Of a DNA stretch of 64,000 bases, positions 46,609 to 58,945 are shown one piece after another. This stretch comes from Dysidea avara (Eukaryota; Porifera; Demospongiae; Dictyoceratida; Dysideidae). A program made the position numbers and the translations under genes. Under the pieces are notes generated by a model. The model ran no database searches and had not been told where the DNA came from. It saw only the letters and a list, made by a program, of their open reading frames with translations. The DNA is taken from positions 45,352,075-45,416,074 of the forward strand of contig NC_089274.1 in assembly GCF_963678975.1 (NCBI RefSeq), in the 5' to 3' direction. The number at the start of each line of letters is the position of its first letter. Position 1 is the first letter of the stretch.

Positions 46609-48200
46609 ATGGTAAGTGTCTCTGTAGTTGTAAATGTGAGCTCTCAATACTTTTTGTAGGCTAAGTACTTGGTACAATGCCTTGTTGTCAGTTTATTGCT
46701 AGCAACAACTGCCCATGGTCGACCAGAAGGAGCACCACCTGAAGCCTGTGCTCAGATTGCTCCAATGCATGCTGGAATTTCTCCATCTACTGATCCATTA
46801 CCATACAGTGTAGATCTCAGTGATTTCACTGGAGATGAATATGTTCCTGGAGATACTTACCAAAGTAAGACATCTACAAATAATGTTTCTACTTGTTGTG
46901 TTATTTGTCAGTGTTAGCTATATGTAGTTATTTACAAATAGTATCATACTGCCTCTTATCTACTTTTGCATAGTAACACTTTCAGGAGGTGCAGACAATC
47001 CTATTTTCAGAGGGTTTTTGATACAAGGAAGAGTAGCAGCTGATGGATCACCAACTGGCCAGTTCACTGGCTCAGCTGGTGTCTCACAACCACAATGTGA
47101 TGGAGATGTAAGTCATGTCTGAAAGATATACCAGTTACTCTAATAACTGTATCTATAGACAGCTGTTACCCATGTGAACAACAATGAGAAGACTTCAGTC
47201 ACAGTTATGTGGACTGCCCCAGCTGCTGGCAATGGTGCTGTTATCTTCAGGTACATAGAGCAGATAACATGTCAGTAAAGTGTATCAGCACTCTATTTAG
47301 ATTTGCATTTGTGGATATGTTTGTTCTATTCTGGGCTAATATGGAGACATCTGCAATACAAGAAGATACTGAGATCAGTGCTGTAGCTATGTAGGGATCA
47401 TTATGTAGTTTAATGTATACACAGCTGCACCACCTACTACTGAACCAACTACAGAGCCACCAACTGACCCTACAACAGAGCCACCAACTGACCCTACTAC
47501 AGAGCCACCAACTGACCCTACTACAGAGCCATAAACTGACCCTACTACAGAGCCACCAACTGATCCTGGTCCAACTCAACCACCAAACTGTGGAGACATA
47601 ACTGGTGCGTACATATCTATATAATTTTATGGCAAGAGACCACAGAATAAATGTTCTTCACCATCTACACTAAACTGATATTTATATGCAGCTTATTACA
47701 TTAGTCTTTTAACATTAGGTCTGCCAGAATGTACTGAAAAGCTTTGTAGGCGTCGCAGTGGTTCATATGGATATAGGTTCCAAAGATGTTATGTGTAAGT
47801 GATATGAGATTATACTTATCTACAAGTCAGAGATGGAATTATCTTTCCTTGTACATAGTGTCAAGGATTCTTGTGGAAACAGATGCCAGATATCAAACTG
47901 CTTAAAGTGCTACTATGAAAGAGTGCGAGTAAAGCAACCAACAAGACCTCGTTGTGAGCCATGTGGCAAGAGGTCAGACAGGCAGTGCTGGTACAAGTAC
48001 TATCAGTGTCGTTACAAGTATTCTGGATACTCCGTGAGTCTTTTGATTGTGGTATATCAGTTGACCCTTAGCTAATACGAGATAAATACTTTTTCTTAAA
48101 CTATACACAACCAATATCCAAGTAAATCTGTTGTTTACAGAGGCACCAATACTCATACAAGAGAGTGTTCAAGTGCACTACTCGTTTCAGATGTCACTAG
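46609..48200 (+). CDS. Secreted Reeler-domain protein with Thr/Pro linker and basic Cys-rich C-terminus (in-frame stop in linker)
   Basis: Exons 46609-46611 (ATG only), 46660-46864, 46974-47107, 47159-47250, 47301-about 47377, 47425-47604, 47719-47794, 47859-48033, 48141-48200. MAKYLVQCLVVSLLLATTAHG is a signal peptide. The Reeler (reelin-type) domain follows: EACAQIAPMHAGI, PYSVDLS, EYVPGDTYQITLSGG, IFRGFLIQGR, VTVMWTAP, AVIFRFAFVDMFVLFWANM. Such domains occur in secreted defence proteins and in spondins. The linker repeats TEPPTDPT in 24-bp units; one unit carries TAA (47532-47534) where others have CCA. The C-terminal part, exons 6 (end) to 9, is Cys/Tyr/Arg-rich with no known fold. The donor of exon 5 is uncertain. 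Either truncated at the linker, or the stop is skipped by splicing. Confidence 0.8.
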
Positions 48201-49800
48201 AATTTTAAGAGTGCCAGGACTGTCAGTATGATGGATTGTGTGAAACTGTTTCTAAATAAGCATTACAAGTTGTGTAGTCACGTATTTAGTTATTGTTATT
48301 GTAGTTGTAGCTCAAGCCACAAGTACATATATACATCATGGTTTCCAGTAACCCACTAATGCACAGTCGGATGATGCAAGTACACATACATCACAGCTTA
48401 TGTATGTTTCCTAGTCAGCTGTTCAGTATAAATATTTTTATAGAATTGCTACCAGACCGTTACTGAGTAATAAGCTAGACAATCCCAACCACATGCAAAC
48501 AATGCATGACCTATGCTGAATTATGTAGCTGTAAATGTAAGCAGTATGAGCAAGAGGACTGTACTAACACAGTAAGTACAAACAAGTACGTACTTAGTAC
48601 AAAGTGTTCATGCATTGTAGAGGAGAATTAGGAGATTCAGCATACATGAGGGTTACTTCTTTACTAGTCTTGTCACTACCATCCTAACTTAGCTATAATA
48701 TTAGTTATCTTATATACTACAATAAGAGTTTGTAAACTTACATTTCTATAATGAGTTGTCTAAATAGTATCAACATGATGGTACTAATGTAGCATATACA
48801 ACAACCAAGCCTAGAAACCGTCCAACTCACAGGAAAACTATAGTACTAAACATTGACAACCTTGTTATTAAGTGGAGATCTTCCAGAATATAATATTGAA
48901 TGTTGCACAATCACAGACTACCGAGCATTCATAAAATGCTGTAGGTCTAGAAACCATACCAATACCAACTTATAGTACAGTTCCTCTATTCAGGACACCC
49001 TCTACTTACTATGTAAATAACTGCATTATGTGGGCAGAGGCAGCTAATTTGAAGGCAGGGTTAAGCCTTACCACCTAGCAGTAGTACATATATTATATTA
49101 ACACCTTAACTTTTGCTGTACCTTTGGTTTGGGCTAGTAGCATGCAGCTGATTTATAGCAACTAAACATGCATGCTGAAATACGACCACCATCCTTGGAC
49201 TAATACATCTAAAAACATAACTTCACATAATATGCAACACTCCAGTGGAACTAAATTTTAGTAGCTGACAATAATAATTATTTAATGTGGTAATGCTTTC
49301 ACTGTCCGCATAACAATTAAAAGCTCAATTAAAAGTTTGCAAGTCTTGTCAGGCTTGCATCTACTACTAATAATAACCAAGACTAGAGTCTACACTTCTG
49401 ACTACTGCACAGTAATTGAAATTAGCTATCCATTCATATAATGTTGGAGTGATGCTACTCTGTTACTAATATAGTGCAAGATTATTAGCGTAGCTGACTA
49501 CTCTGTCGACGTATAAAAAGTTGATCTTCATTGTCAAATACCTGCAGCTACTAAAATAAGCTATGTGTGCCTGTGATCACCTGCTGGGATATATTTTAAG
49601 GTTAATTATATCAAAAGCTTTTATCCACATTCTATAAGTATCCAGTGATTTAAACTGATGAAGAAGCAGGATTAACCATAGTTGTGCTGCCAGGAAAAGG
49701 TGGTGTGTATTTTCAATTTGTTGACTCATTTGTCTAAATGCTGGAAAAAATTGTAAGGAATCTAGGAATATCTCTGCAGAAAAGTTGGAAAATTTATCCT
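48201..49800. other. Intergenic, no feature seen
   Basis: AT-rich. No gene, tandem repeat or clear inverted repeat recognised. Confidence 0.4.
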
Positions 49801-49814
49801 TCTCAGGTTGAATA

Positions 49815-49975
49815 AATTGACAGACAACATGTACAAAACTCCAAATTGAGACAACATGTACAAAACTTCAAATCAACAAAGAACATTTACAAAACTCCAA
49901 ATTGACAGACAACATGTACAAACTCCAAATCGACAAAGAACATTTACAAACTCCAAATTGAGAGACAACTAATAC
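49815..49975. repeat. Tandem repeat of about 30-bp units
   Basis: Alternating CAAATTGA.AGACAACATGTA and CAAATC.ACAAAGAACATTTA units, each ending ACAAA(A)CTC; about five units. Confidence 0.8.
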
Positions 49976-50505
49976 AAAACTATAACTATATGCAAGAAAA
50001 GTCATAAAATGTCAATGATATTCCATCTTACATGTTCATTTGGAAACTATATGCTACTGCTTGACTTATCGTGATCACTTACTTACCAGAACAGAATGAA
50101 GCCTTGATGTCTAATGATCGAAGCCTTGATTGACTTGATGTATAGTTACATGTTTAGTTACTGTGTGGTATCAAGCTCCACCTTATCCATAATTGGATTT
50201 ATAAAAAGAACAAACTCATCTTCCATAAAAATAAATTTTACAAAAATATTGCTGAAATAAACAAATATAGAAACAAGACTCAGCATGTTAAACCTACAAT
50301 GACTTCAAAGTGAAATTGTCAGACTCAATGGATCAAGTTATATACATGTAGCTAGGAGAATGTGTTGTTTTAAATTAAGTGTTGCAAACACTTCTGTGTA
50401 AACTGAAGTATACCACATTTTACTTTAGACATGGCAAAGGTAGCTACTGATGCGTATATATTAGCCACAAATATGGGATTATCTCTGTAACAAAATTCAC
50501 CTGAA

Positions 50506-50645
50506 TTGTCGTTATTAAAATTTTTACCATTAACCTACCATCACAGCCATTTCTTGGCCGCCACCTTGGATTTCACATCTTTTTTCACCATAGCATTTCT
50601 CAGGGCCGCACTGTTTTTTTACAGCTTGGCTGTTTTGGATTAGAT
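50506..50645. mobile_element. Right-half copy of the 41631 foldback, at the proximal edge of block B
   Basis: From GAATTGTCGTTATTAAAATT to GGCTGTTTTGGATTAGAT it matches 41812-41957 closely. The left arm is missing. Block B similarity begins only a few bases later. Confidence 0.85.
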
Positions 50646-50727
50646 TACTATTACATATATATATATATACTGACCATATGTACAAGAAAGTATCACATTA
50701 CCATATTAAGCTATACATACGTACTAC

Positions 50728-51108
50728 AGTATGTTCACATTGAGCTGAATCCTGAAAAACAGCAAAAAATTTGAAGTGGATTTTTTCTCAGCAGAGTTAA
50801 CATTTCACCCTATCAGATGATTATTGGTAACAGCAAAGGTGTCAACAACAGACACGTACAGTTTGGCTCCATTACAAGCTCGGGAAAGGACTGTGATGGA
50901 CGGTGTATTTATATGGCTTCCCCATAGGAAATGTATTGTGAAACTTTGATTGGCCATAAATATTATGTCAAACATTTGAACAAAAAGATTTTGCAATATT
51001 TTTAGCGCGTCAAGCAGTACTACAAATGAGCCAAATTTCAAGATTGTGTGTAATTACATTGATGAGTTATTAAATGTTTTTGAGGATTCAGCTCAACGTG
51101 AACATACT
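50728..51108. mobile_element. MITE AGTATGTTCAC...GTGAACATACT inserted in block B
   Basis: Inverted ends AGTATGTTCACATTGAGCTG and CAGCTCAACGTGAACATACT. Block A lacks it and shows the joined target CTACTACACACTG. The comparison suggests a 3-bp (TAC) duplication. It lies about 20 bp upstream of the FReD 1B TATA box. Relative of 9111-9903. Confidence 0.85.
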
Positions 51109-51128
51109 ATACACACTGTCACTGTTAG

Positions 51129-51180
51129 TATAAAAGAGATCACATTTTGAGGTGATCACTAGTTCATCAGTAGCTCTACA
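51129..51180 (+). promoter_or_regulatory. FReD promoter 1B
   Basis: TATAAAAG at 51129-51136, GATCACATTTTGAGGTGATC (one change in the spacer), then the standard leader to the ATG at 51181. Confidence 0.8.
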
Positions 51181-51935
51181 ATGACTACTATTACTACAAT
51201 AATACTACTAATGGCTATTGGGATACTACCACTCTCCAATGGTCAACAGACCAATAGTACTCATGTCATCAACAGCTGTTGTGATCTACAATTAGGTTGC
51301 TTCACCTTCTCCAGGACAACTAGAAAATCAGGAATTTATGTCATTCCTAAACTCTGTGGTGTGGATGATCAATGTGAAGCTGAGGCTTATTGTGACACTA
51401 TCAATGGAGGAGGAGGATGGTTAGTGGTACAGAGGAGACAAGATGGATCTGTTGACTTTAACAGAACCTGGGTTGGGTATGAAGATGGATTTGGCAAGTT
51501 GACTGGAGAATTTTGGTATGGACTGAGACCCCTCCACTGCCTTACTGGTAAAGATGGCTGGGAAATGAGAATGGACCTCACATTAACTGATGGTAATAAG
51601 GTCATCCTCCATTATGAACAATTTAAAGTTGCATCAGCTAAAGACAAGTACAAACTAACTGTTGGAGGATTTCAGGGGACCACTACTGATCCAATGGCAC
51701 ACAGCAACAAAATGTACTTCACCACTAAAGACAGCAACAGTGATCAATGGGATAGAAATTGTGCAATACATCAATATGGCCCAGCCCACCATGTGGAGGA
51801 TGGTAGTATAATTTATGTCATCGAGTTAATCCCAACACTTATTATACTCATGAACAGGGGGTTTATCTCAGCAACCAGTGGTATGCCATCACGTTCTCTG
51901 AGATGAAGATCAGGCCACTCAATTGTAACATTTAA
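51181..51935 (+). pseudogene. FReD gene 1B, frameshifted in the last quarter
   Basis: Open for 241 codons from the conserved ATG. The signal peptide (TIILLMAIGILPLSNG) and most of the fibrinogen domain are excellent: SGIYVIPKLCG, YCDTINGGGGWLVVQRRQDG, VGYEDGFGKLTGEFWYGL, KDSNSDQWDRNC. After GPAHHV it has lost four bases relative to 1A (CATGTGGAGG for CATGTGCGTGGAGG). The reading frame therefore ends DGSIIYVIELIP... to TGA at 51904-51906 instead of GGWWYN.C to NCNI. The ancestral stop is at 51933-51935. The C-terminal disulfide and much of the ligand pocket are lost. Transcription may persist because the promoter is intact. Confidence 0.85.
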
Positions 51936-52865
51936 TACACAACACTCACACAATGTACTATCAGTTAGTTATACACCAGTAGCTATACTGGAGTGTGTAG
52001 TGTGGATCAGTTACTATTATCACTGTACACTTTGTATACACACACTAACAAGTACTATACTATGTTACCCTACAATATACATTATTTTATGATGCACATA
52101 GAAAGATAAACAATTTCAAATTATATTGACTTGCAATTGTGGAATGGAAATTAAAGTATATGAAGATGTGTGCTCATATGTAACTGCTTATAGTATAGCA
52201 CTGCATATTCATGCACACACAGACATAGAAGCAGATATAGCTACTACACCATACGCACAACACACATCCAAAAGAAAAGGCAAAGTCTCTGGGGACTATG
52301 CAAAACACTGCATGCTATTGTCACCCAGTGAACCTGAACTAGGTTACCTTTATACCACTCAGGTATGGTGTGTGCTGTTTGAAGCATTTTGATAAAATAT
52401 GGTCTGATTTTGTCAGTGCAATTAACAGTACACAAAAAGGTGATGTGCAAAAAAACTGTAGTGAAAAGAACTGACAAGGTTAGGGTTTGAACCTATGCAC
52501 ACCAAGCCAAACACAACAGTTTACCCAGCCACCCATCCACACATACTAACTTTTAAGTTTACTACTACACTATGAAGTCACTTTAACAACTTTATGATAA
52601 TAGTATTCATATTGCATAAATGAAATATCAGTGATATACACCTCATAATCAAGCTCATAAAATTGGTGCTGATACTGATATAGTATTACTAATTTAAACA
52701 CATGTCAGGATCATGGTTAAAGGCAATGTATTTAGTATATTTTCATGCTTTTATGCATTATTTGTAGCTCACTGAACTTTATTCAGTTTGCTCACATGAC
52801 TGTTTTCTAGTCCATTTTACATATGGTCATAACTGTCAGTACTAGTTTTTTATAGCCAGAGAGAC

Positions 52866-52955
52866 TTGTAGTGTAGCTGAACTCTCTACTGTGTGACTTG
52901 TTACTCTATAGGGTGACTTGTACATAGCTGAGCACTCTATTGGGTTACATGTGAT
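52866..52955. repeat. Seed of the 31-bp minisatellite (block B)
   Basis: TGTAGCTGAACTCTCTACTG, TAGGGTGACTTGTACATAGC, GAGCACTCTATTGGG. Confidence 0.75.
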
Positions 52956-53116
52956 GTGGCTAATGTCATCCATATAGCTATTTACAAAATTAACAATCTG
53001 ACAATGCAGTTTGAGACACAATAAATGAACTCTCCAAATATAAGTCTTAGACTGTAACTCACAAAATTTAAGGCCATATGCTTGAGGATGCATATATATC
53101 AACCAGTGTAAGAACA

Positions 53117-53388
53117 ATTTCAGAAAATTAAAACATGAGAATAGAGATCAATAAAAAAAGTAAAGAAACAAGGGTCAAACAAGTCAGCATGTTTGGACTC
53201 AATAGAAACTAAGGAAATAACAGTAGTTTCTCCATAAATCAGGGGCAGATAAGTACTGAGAATGTTTCTATATAAATGTTTATTTGAGTCCAAATAGAGA
53301 TCTCTGTGTGTTTAACATGCTGGCTTGTTTGACTCTTATTTCTTTACTTTTTTCAGCAATCTCTATTCCCATGTTTTAATTTTTAAAA
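53117..53388. mobile_element. Foldback MITE (copy in block B)
   Basis: Same arms as 23015-23266, present at the same position, so it predates the duplication. Confidence 0.75.
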
Positions 53389-56257
53389 TTATTTTTACAC
53401 TAGTTTATTTACTTTTTATAAATCCATTTATGGATAGCTAAAGTGATAATAAGATATGCTGGTGGTGCTGGTAGTGCTTGGTATTACACAATACTAAACA
53501 TGTATATCAAAATGAATCATCATGTACAGTAGCTGTTAAGTATATAGTCAGTTAACATTATCAGAGTTAGCAAACACCAGTGTATTGTTTCCTTACTATT
53601 GTATGTACTTTGTACTATACAGCTTTGACATATCCAACTATAGGCAGTGTATAGCATGCTGTAGTCAGCAATAGTATGGCTTCTGATTAATCATATAGGC
53701 ATACACACTTGTGCAGCTATGTGATCACAGTAAGTCAAGTACACAGTGGTACACAACAACATTGTTGCTCTGGTATGAATACTGTGGTTAAATATAGGTA
53801 ATGATATAGAGTTTCCAAATGAATGTGTTAACACGAATAGATTGGATACTTATTAACACAATTAACACATTGGTCACCCTTGCCAAGACTAAGTCAGAAG
53901 ATCATTGGCAAAGTGAACCTAAAAGAAGTAAATTTGCTTGAGAATAGGTGTTATCATTGTAATATGCATTTAAAAATAGGTCATAGACATGAAGAAAGAC
54001 ATAGGAAGGAAAGTTATATAGTTTTTATCCCCAAAAAGTACTCACATTTTGCTCTAGCCCTGTGGAAAAAATAAAAGATATATTTCAGTTGTTTTAAAAA
54101 ATATTTTAATTGGTTCCTTTTGACTTCATAATTTCTAGTGTACCTATGCTTCTTCCAAATTAATTTCTAAGGCTTCTTTTGTGGTTGGGGTAGTTCCTAA
54201 GGTGGTGTTTAGGTGTGTGTTCTATTAGGATTTGACAAAAACATAGATGATCTCTATTATGAACCACTATTGTGGTTCATGATACTTGTTTTTGTAAACA
54301 CTCCGGTATAATATACCACACTATATTGGCTCTCACTGAGGTAGAAGCCCTTTGCAAAACCTCTTTAGTTATTTTTTTTGCTTTGTTTAATTATGTCTTG
54401 GCTCTGTACTTGTGTTATCAATACAATTTATTGTACTATTATTTTTCTGTGTATTCCAAGTTTGTATCTTGGGGAAGCACCCATGAACAGGCTGATCCAT
54501 TGATATGGTGAAACCCTGTCTTTGAGATTAGGTGAATAAATAGGATACTGGCCTTGATAAGCAAATCAAGAACATCAATGGTTGCATCTTGGTACCACTA
54601 ACCCAGCCATGTAAACAACTTAAACTGACAGAGCGTTTAAACCAACAGAACATGCACAGTGCAAAGAGACTGAGTACCACAGTGACCTTCAATAGTACAA
54701 AGTATTACAGTAACAACTTCACTATCATTTAGCTACCAGCAGAACTATTCAGTAACTAATCTTGAAATGCTACAAATATTTAAAAGGAGAGCTCGGTATT
54801 GCCACCAGCACTGTACATTTTCAGAGAAAGAATGTACTGAGCTCTACTGGTCATAGAGTCATTTGTGACAGACTTCAATGGTTAATACAAGAAAAGTTAA
54901 GTAGTTATAGATGTTTAAGTAAAGATATATTAATAATATTAGAGGACATCAAATTTTTTTTCTGTAACAATTCCACACATGCAGGCTTTGTGCATTAATA
55001 CAATTATGTACAGTAACCTGAGTGTTCTTAGGTTTCCAGTTCTAGTTTGTTAGGTTAGGTAATCCAAAGGCTGCAGCATATGTTGCTGTCAGACCTTCAG
55101 TGTTGGTCACTGTCACTGCAAAGCTTTAATAACAATAACAAAGTATTATTGTAGTAGTGATCTTGTGTATTTCAGTAAATTGTATACAGTGTATATAGAC
55201 CAATGGTGGTCATAAAGGCATAGCCAAAGGGGTTTCCAAAAATGGCTCAGCTGCTGAGAAATTTCAAATATTTAAACGGTTCAAAATTTAACAGATTTTA
55301 CCTACAGTGTAGTACATTATAGCATGATAATAAAATTGAGTTATGTTATAAGTGCATAACCCCTCAATTAGGGGTAGACAAACATGCATTAACAAACATA
55401 TTTCTAACTACAATTAGCAGTATTGAATAATGACATCTTTAAATCAGTTTAAGACTAAACTAACAGGACTAGACTAACTGTTGGGATAATTTTTGTTGAT
55501 AATTGTAATTGTTTATCTGTGCTTTTATACTCCATGTGAGGTTTTGCATAGTAATAAATATAATAATAAATATAACAGAGGCCTATATATCCTGCATTGC
55601 CGAAAACTGCAGATCACATTTCCACGTGGCCTATATACATTTGCAATGTTACTGCTCTGTAAGTATTTTCCCCAATTGAAATAGAAAACCATGAAATTCA
55701 AAGCTCTACACAATTTCAAAATCCTTTCACTTTAAAATCTCCATGGATGTTGTGTATGTTCTACGTATTACAGTATGTTTGACTGCTCTATTAAAGCAGC
55801 CATCTTGATCTCTCAATAAGTATCTTCTAAAACTGAGAGCTCGTATTTCTTCTCTAGATCCTTTTCTGAGGATTAATTATAAATTGTTATGCTGTACTGC
55901 AAGTTGCCATCCATATTTGTAAACTAAATGGTGTGCCTGCAATTGGTTAACTTGGAATCCAAATTTCAAAGGTTATTTCCTGAAACCTCCTTTGACCTTC
56001 CGTATGCCCCTGAAAGTGGCACCAAGAATACTCATATTACGTATTCTTGGTGGGATTGACTAATACATTTCCACCATGTTGTCCAGAAAATGTTTAGCCA
56101 CACAGTACATATAATAACAGAGCTAGAATGCTGGTAGGTCTAGTTTAATAAGTGTTTTACTTTTAGATACTTCAATATAATGTGAAGATGCAAGAGAGCA
56201 TGTATACAATAGCTGTAGGAGTTATACACTCCACTAACTGATGGTATGTGTTGTGTA

Positions 56258-56987
56258 TTACATGTTGCAATTGAGTGGCCTGATCTTTATCTCAATAAGA
56301 TGACTGTTGTGTAGAATTTTATTCAAGCTAGTATAAAAGTTATTTGGATTAATATTCCAGCAATCATTGTACCACCATCCTCCAGCTGCTTTAGCAGGAG
56401 CATACAATAGTACACAGTTCCGATCCCATTGATTGTTGTCACTGTCTTTTATGGTAAAATTCATACCATTGTGACGTGCCATTAGATCAGGTGTGGTCCC
56501 CTGGAATCCACTAACAGTTGGGTTGTATTTGTCTTTGGCTGACCCAACCTTAAATTGTTCATAATGGAGGGTGGTTCTGGAACCATCTCTGTATGTAATA
56601 TCCATTCTCATTTCCCAACCATCATGACCAGTGAGACAATGGAGGGCTCTCAATCCATACCAAAATTCTCCAGTCAAAGCACCAAATCCATCTTCATACT
56701 CACCCCAGGTCCTGTTAAAGTCAACAGATCCATCTTGTCTCGTCTGTACCACTAACCATCCTCCTCCTCCATTGCCAGTGTCACAATACACTTCTGCATC
56801 ATAACATTTCACTCCACAGAAATTTACCATGGTGTATACACTCCTGATTTCCTCTTGTTAAAGTGTTGAAGCCAAAACAACAGCAACTTTCAATAGGAGC
56901 ATTTGCTTTAGGGAATCCAGCTAGAACTGTTACTATCCCAATAGCCAGTAGTAGTATTATTGTAGTAATAATAGTAGTAGTAGTCAT
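56258..56987 (-). pseudogene. FReD gene 2B, frameshift after the signal peptide
   Basis: Paralog of intact 2A. The start at 56987 (MTTTTIITTIILLLAIGIVT) and ANAPIESCCCFGFNT are in one frame. Then a 7-bp loss and a 2-bp gain relative to 2A move the fibrinogen domain to another frame. The domain is open for 190 codons from MVNFCGVKCYDAEVYCDT to the end IRPLNCNM. It keeps VQTRQDGSVDFNRTW, FWYGLRALHCLT, KDSDNNQWDRNC and GGWWYNDCWNINPN. The translated product of the first frame would be only about 62 residues. Confidence 0.88.
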
Positions 56988-57038
56988 TGTAGAGCTACTG
57001 ATGAACTAGTGATCACCTCACAATGTGATTTTTTTAAT
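56988..57038 (-). promoter_or_regulatory. FReD promoter 2B with damaged TATA box
   Basis: The leader and CACATTGTGAGGTGATC are kept, but TATAAAAGAGATC has become TATTAAAAAAATC, spoiling both the TATA box and one arm of the inverted repeat. Confidence 0.7.
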
Positions 57039-58123
57039 ACTAACAGTTTGTGGTTATTATAGTAATTGTGTGCATAGTTTTTGGGTAATCATTTAACTAC
57101 AACTATACATGGTATTGTAGAGTCAATTAATTCATATAACTAAATATGGCACTTTGAAATAATATGTTTTGTGCTATACCAATTTCCAGATTAACATCAT
57201 TACTTGTTATGCCACACACCAGTGACTGTGGCTGATCTAATGGTGGAGGTCACTGGAATTTACCATAAAAGTCTGTAATGTTCACCATGCTGGCTGATTG
57301 TTTTACCAAGTTTTGTTCATTGATAAGTTTTCATCACATCGCATATAGAAACTTGTGTAGAACTCTATTACTATACATGCTCATGAAAAAGCTATTCAAA
57401 ATGATTGTTGTGCATACATGCACCAAAAACTCTATTGGGTTATGCATGAAATCATTCATGACAATCTTTACCAATTCGTATTAGTTAATGCAAAGCAAAT
57501 AATGATCTTTTCAGAAACTAACGATTGTAAAGGTTGCAGAAAGTTTCCAATCATGCGTGAAGAATTTATGAATGCATAAAACATGGCCTATTTTGATTGA
57601 GCTCAGCAGATCACTATTTCTGCCTGCCATAAATAACCAAATGTTACATTTGGAAAGTATACAAACTCTACATGTACATTTTAATGACAAGTGACAGTGA
57701 TACATATTACAAAAAGAAGTGATCACCAGTGAACTAACACATTCACCAAAGAGGATAGTTAGAACAACAGTAAATGTCTCATAATTTCTAAATAATGTAA
57801 TAGATATATGCTAATGAATATATGTTTAAGAGAATTTCTGTATACAGAGAGTCCTCATTCGTAACTAAGTAAGATATCAGAGATTAAAGTGACATTGCCA
57901 AAAATATATATTTATACCAAAGTAATTAATTCACTCTTGTGAGATAGCCATATCATTGCAGTGTTGGGTAGCTGTAGATAAAATTTAATCACACACATTT
58001 ATAGGTGCCAAAATCACCTTCGATAAAGTATATTAAATTTAATATGAATTATGAACGTTAAACAATGGTTGCACTGTAAACAATAGAGTACACATGTTAC
58101 AATACAGTAGCACCAAATATTTA
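57039..58123. other. Spacer between FReD 2B and 3B, no gene seen
   Basis: The first 500 bp match block A. 57540-58123 has no counterpart in block A, where a transposon fragment replaces it. No open frame of note. Confidence 0.6.
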
Positions 58124-58891
58124 TTAAATGTTACAATGGACTGATCTGATTTTCATCTCAACAAAATGACTGCCTCGTATGATCCCTCTCAAGTCACTGT
58201 AGAGATGATTAGGGTTTATACTCCAGCAGTTGTTAAACCACAATCCTCCTCCTATTGTTTGAGTAATGTCTACTGCGTAATTCCCTCCAGTCCACTGATC
58301 ATTATCATTATCTTTAGTGCTGAAGAGCATCCCATTGTGTGTTGCAGCTATTGAGCTGAGACTGTTTCCTGGGTACCCACCGGTAGTCCCTTGGTATCCA
58401 CCTCCAATAGTGGGGTTGTAATTTTCTGCAGCTGATGCAACTTTGAATTGTTCAAATTGGAGTATATATACTCCTCCCATCATTGTACTTATATTCATTC
58501 TCATTTCTCAACCACCTTGACCAGTGAGACAATGGAGGGCTCTCAGTCCATACCAAAATTCTCTAGTCAAATTACCAAATCCTTCTTCATACTCGATCCA
58601 ATTCCTGTTAAAGTCAACAGATCCATCTTGTCTCCTCTGTACCACTAACCATCCTCCTCCTCCATTGATAGTGTCACAATAAGCCTCGGCCTCCAAATGA
58701 TCATCCCTGCAGACATTGGGAATGACATAAATTCCTGATTGTCTAGTCTTCCTGGAGAAGGTGAAATGACCATATCCTAGATCACAACAGTTGTTAATGA
58801 GATGAGTACTATTGGTCTGTCAACCACTGGAGAGTGGTACTATCCCAATAGCCAGTAGTAGTATTATTGTAGTAACAGTAGTAGTAGTCAT
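58124..58891 (-). pseudogene. FReD gene 3B, two nonsense codons
   Basis: The start at 58891 and a good signal peptide (TTIILLLAIGIVPLSSG) are followed at once by TGA where the paralogs have CAA, then QTNSTHLINNCCDLGYGHF. The fibrinogen domain is in the same frame (YCDTINGGGGWLVVQRRQDG, FNRNWIEYEEGFGNLTREFW), with a second TGA at 58508-58510 in place of the Trp codon of GGWEMRM. After it the frame continues to the normal end KIRSVHCNI. The Cys of the C-terminal disulfide is Tyr here (GGNYAV). 3B kept the ancestral 3' end that 3A lost. Confidence 0.88.
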
Positions 58892-58945
58892 TGTAAAGCT
58901 ATACTGATGAACTAGTGATCACCTCACAATGTGATCTCTTTTATA
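58892..58945 (-). promoter_or_regulatory. FReD promoter 3B
   Basis: TATAAAAG at 58945-58938 and GATCACATTGTGAGGTGATC intact; the leader has a small AT insertion. Confidence 0.75.

Larger units (their letters stand above)
51936..56257. other. Block B spacer between FReD 1B and 2B, no gene seen
   Basis: Counterpart of 21872-26154, with a minisatellite seed (52866-52955) and a foldback (53117-53388). The largest frames (for example 52842-53117 minus) are shared only partly with block A and look non-coding. Confidence 0.65.

Noticed and set aside
58124-58891. Two in-frame TGA codons in FReD 3B as selenocysteine
   Set aside because: They replace a Gln codon and a structural Trp codon of the paralogs, no Cys/Sec position is involved, and the gene also lost a disulfide Cys. 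Ordinary decay is simpler.
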